IMG/VR virus record: IMGVR_UViG_3300046517_000543 | Location: 1 to 23,411 of that record | Direction: 5' to 3' (one strand) | Length of the DNA: 23,411 nucleotides | Origin: a virus | Part shown: piece by piece, positions 21,961 to 23,411 of the stretch | Numbering within the stretch: position 1 is the stretch's first letter | Layout of the letters: every line of letters begins with the position of its first letter | Made by a program: the position numbers and the translations under genes | The notes under the pieces: generated by a model | What the model was told of the DNA's origin: nothing | What the model saw: the letters and a program-made list of their open reading frames with translations, nothing else | Database searches by the model: none

Positions 21961-23411
21961 ATGCCAGACCTCAACATGGCGACGGTTCGGCAGCAATTCC
22001 CGCAGTATAATGACCTGTCGGACGATCAACTCGCGCAGGGACTGCACGACAAGTTCTACAAAGACATGCCGTTCGATACGTTCGCGTCGAAGATCGGTTA
22101 TTCGCAGGCGCCCCCGCCCACGATGGGCGTCGAAGGCATGGTCGGGTTCCCCACGATCGGCGGGCCGCAAACCCAGATCGGCGCCGACGTGAACGCCCTC
22201 GCGCAGGGCGCCGTGGGCGGCACGGGCGGCATGATCAGCGGCGCGGGCCGCACGTATCAGGAAGCCGGGCCGCGCATGGCCAGAGCGCAGACGGCGACGA
22301 TGGACGCCATCGATCGCGGCGAGACCGTCCCCGACCAGCAAGACCCTCTCGGCTACCAGTACCTGTCCCCCGAGCAACGCGCCAAGGCACGCGCGGATCT
22401 CGGTGGCGCGAAGGATGAACTGGACGCGCGCGAGCCTAATGCCCTGATGCGCGCCGGGCGCGCGGTGCAGGGCTTTGGTCAGAGCGCGTTCCCGGTCGAC
22501 CCGGCGCTCGAGGGGCGGCAGACGGGCATCGCCCGCATGATCGGCGGCGCCGGTCCCGTGCTGGCGGCGGGTGCCCTCGGGACCGCCGTGGGTGGACCCG
22601 GCGGCGGCATACTGGCGAGCATGGCGGCGGTCGGCTCGCAGACCTACGACGCCACCTACCAGGAAGCGATCGGCAAAGGTCAGACCCCCGAACAGGCAGA
22701 CGCCGCCGCGCAGCAGGCCGCGATGGGCCAGGCGATCATCATGACCATACCGCTGGCCAGGATCATCCCGCGCGTGCCGATGGATCTGCGCGAGGGGCTG
22801 GTCAAAACACTGGTGAACCTCGGCCAGAACGGCGTGGAGTTCTCCGCCGGCAACACGCTGGGCACGGTCGTCAACAACTACGTCGCGCAGCAGAGTTTCG
22901 ATCCGAAGCGCGGCCTGATGGACGGCACCCAGGACGCGGCGCTGGAGGGATTCGTCGCCGGCCTCGTCATCCCCTCGACGGTCAACGCCGCCCAACGCAT
23001 CGCGGAGAGCGCGCGAACGGCGCCGCCGCCCATCGCCGACGTGATCAAGCCGGTTCTCGACGCGCCCGATGTCGAGACAGCCGTCAGGGCCGCGGGGGAC
23101 GTGATTAATACGGACCCGGCCACCGACGCGCGGGCGTCGGATCTCTACCAGCGGGTGAACCAGGCCACGGCGCCCGGCCCGGCCACCGAGGCCAGGGACA
23201 CGGCGCGGGCGACGGCGGCGACCGCCCAGGCGCGCGAGGTCGCGGCGGGCAGAGAAGAGCCGCCACCCGTGCCCTACAGGCCAGTGACCGCCGCCGAGGT
23301 GCAGGCGCGCGACGGCGGCACGATCGAGGAAGCGTTCATAACCGCCCGCCGGGAAAACGCCGCGGGCGCGGCCAACCAGCCAGCCATGGTGCCGCCCGGC
23401 ACCCCGCCACC
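21961..23411 (+). CDS. Large internal virion / ejection-type protein (3' end missing)
   Basis: I translated this frame from ATG 21961, five bases after the previous stop; AGG at 21950-21952 is a modest ribosome site. It stays open to the window edge, giving 483 residues of an unfinished protein. The N-terminus, VRQQFPQYNDLSDDQLAQGL and on to FYKDMPFDTFASKIGY (residues 9-47), is a motif I recall at the start of very large phage internal proteins that sometimes carry transglycosylase or protease domains. Residues about 193-222 are a Gly/Ala-rich hydrophobic segment (AGPVLAAGALGTAVGG), and a second short one (GQAIIMTIPLARIIP) lies near 255-270. The rest is Ala-rich and helical with Pro-rich links. 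The size of the full protein and any enzyme domain lie beyond the window. Confidence 0.82.
   Translation, partial: MPDLNMATVRQQFPQYNDLSDDQLAQGLHDKFYKDMPFDTFASKIGYSQAPPPTMGVEGMVGFPTIGGPQTQIGADVNALAQGAVGGTGGMISGAGRTYQEAGPRMARAQTATMDAIDRGETVPDQQDPLGYQYLSPEQRAKARADLGGAKDELDAREPNALMRAGRAVQGFGQSAFPVDPALEGRQTGIARMIGGAGPVLAAGALGTAVGGPGGGILASMAAVGSQTYDATYQEAIGKGQTPEQADAAAQQAAMGQAIIMTIPLARIIPRVPMDLREGLVKTLVNLGQNGVEFSAGNTLGTVVNNYVAQQSFDPKRGLMDGTQDAALEGFVAGLVIPSTVNAAQRIAESARTAPPPIADVIKPVLDAPDVETAVRAAGDVINTDPATDARASDLYQRVNQATAPGPATEARDTARATAATAQAREVAAGREEPPPVPYRPVTAAEVQARDGGTIEEAFITARRENAAGAANQPAMVPPGTPP

Noticed and set aside
21556-22995. 479-codon minus-strand open frame
   Set aside because: Arg/His/Gly-rich translation opposite the end of the 507-aa protein and the start of the last protein, both better supported by motifs and starts.
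1-23411. tRNA genes, integrase or attachment sites
   Set aside because: I saw no cloverleaf-like non-coding stretch, no recombinase-like product, and no gap large enough for these other than 19535-19846, which is explained by the minus-strand gene.

Overview
The window is one long stretch of a tailed-phage (or prophage) structural region. It is GC-rich, coding density is near complete, and all genes but one lie on the plus strand. The 5' end cuts an N4-gp56-type major capsid protein and the 3' end cuts a large internal-virion-type protein. There is no tape-measure, tail-tube, sheath or baseplate gene. There are a connector-like protein, a nozzle-like protein, several fibre or spike genes and a block of putative ejection proteins, so I infer a short-tailed (podovirus-like) phage. 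GC richness and the style of the fibre N-termini suggest a high-GC proteobacterial host, perhaps an alphaproteobacterium, but nothing in the window fixes the host. Terminase, portal, replication and integration genes are not present.

Layout. (1) 1-2360, head: capsid protein, two small proteins that look like distant paralogs of each other (1296-1796 and 783-1283; possible decoration proteins), a strong intercistronic hairpin, and a conserved-looking 166-aa protein. (2) 2362-3093: head-tail connector-like protein. (3) 3090-9083: three consecutive fibre/spike genes. They share tail-fibre modules: a MADxLRIKRR N-terminus in two of them, and GGxxTGxLTL...KRYVD repeats. The second has eight 102-bp repeats and the third ends in a pectate-lyase-type beta-helix. 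(4) 9097-13114: a 73-aa protein, a nozzle-like protein, and a fourth fibre with a self-cleaving S74 chaperone domain. (5) 13114-19534 and 19847-23411: a putative internal virion (ejection) set. It comprises a Gln-rich coiled-coil protein, a GNAT-like protein, a glycine-zipper membrane protein, two hypothetical proteins (one of 961 aa), a lytic transglycosylase, a 507-aa protein whose N-terminus resembles that of the transglycosylase, and the truncated last protein.

Many plus-strand genes overlap by 1-4 bases (ATGA, GTGA, TGATG), which points to one translationally coupled late operon. I saw no plus-strand promoter or Rho-independent terminator.

The exception, and the most interesting element, is a minus-strand gene at 19413-19787. 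It interrupts the ejection block, has lower GC, and carries its own apparent sigma-70-type promoter and a good ribosome binding site. It has the form of a phage moron. Its product is a basic, Trp-rich 124-aa protein that I do not recognise.
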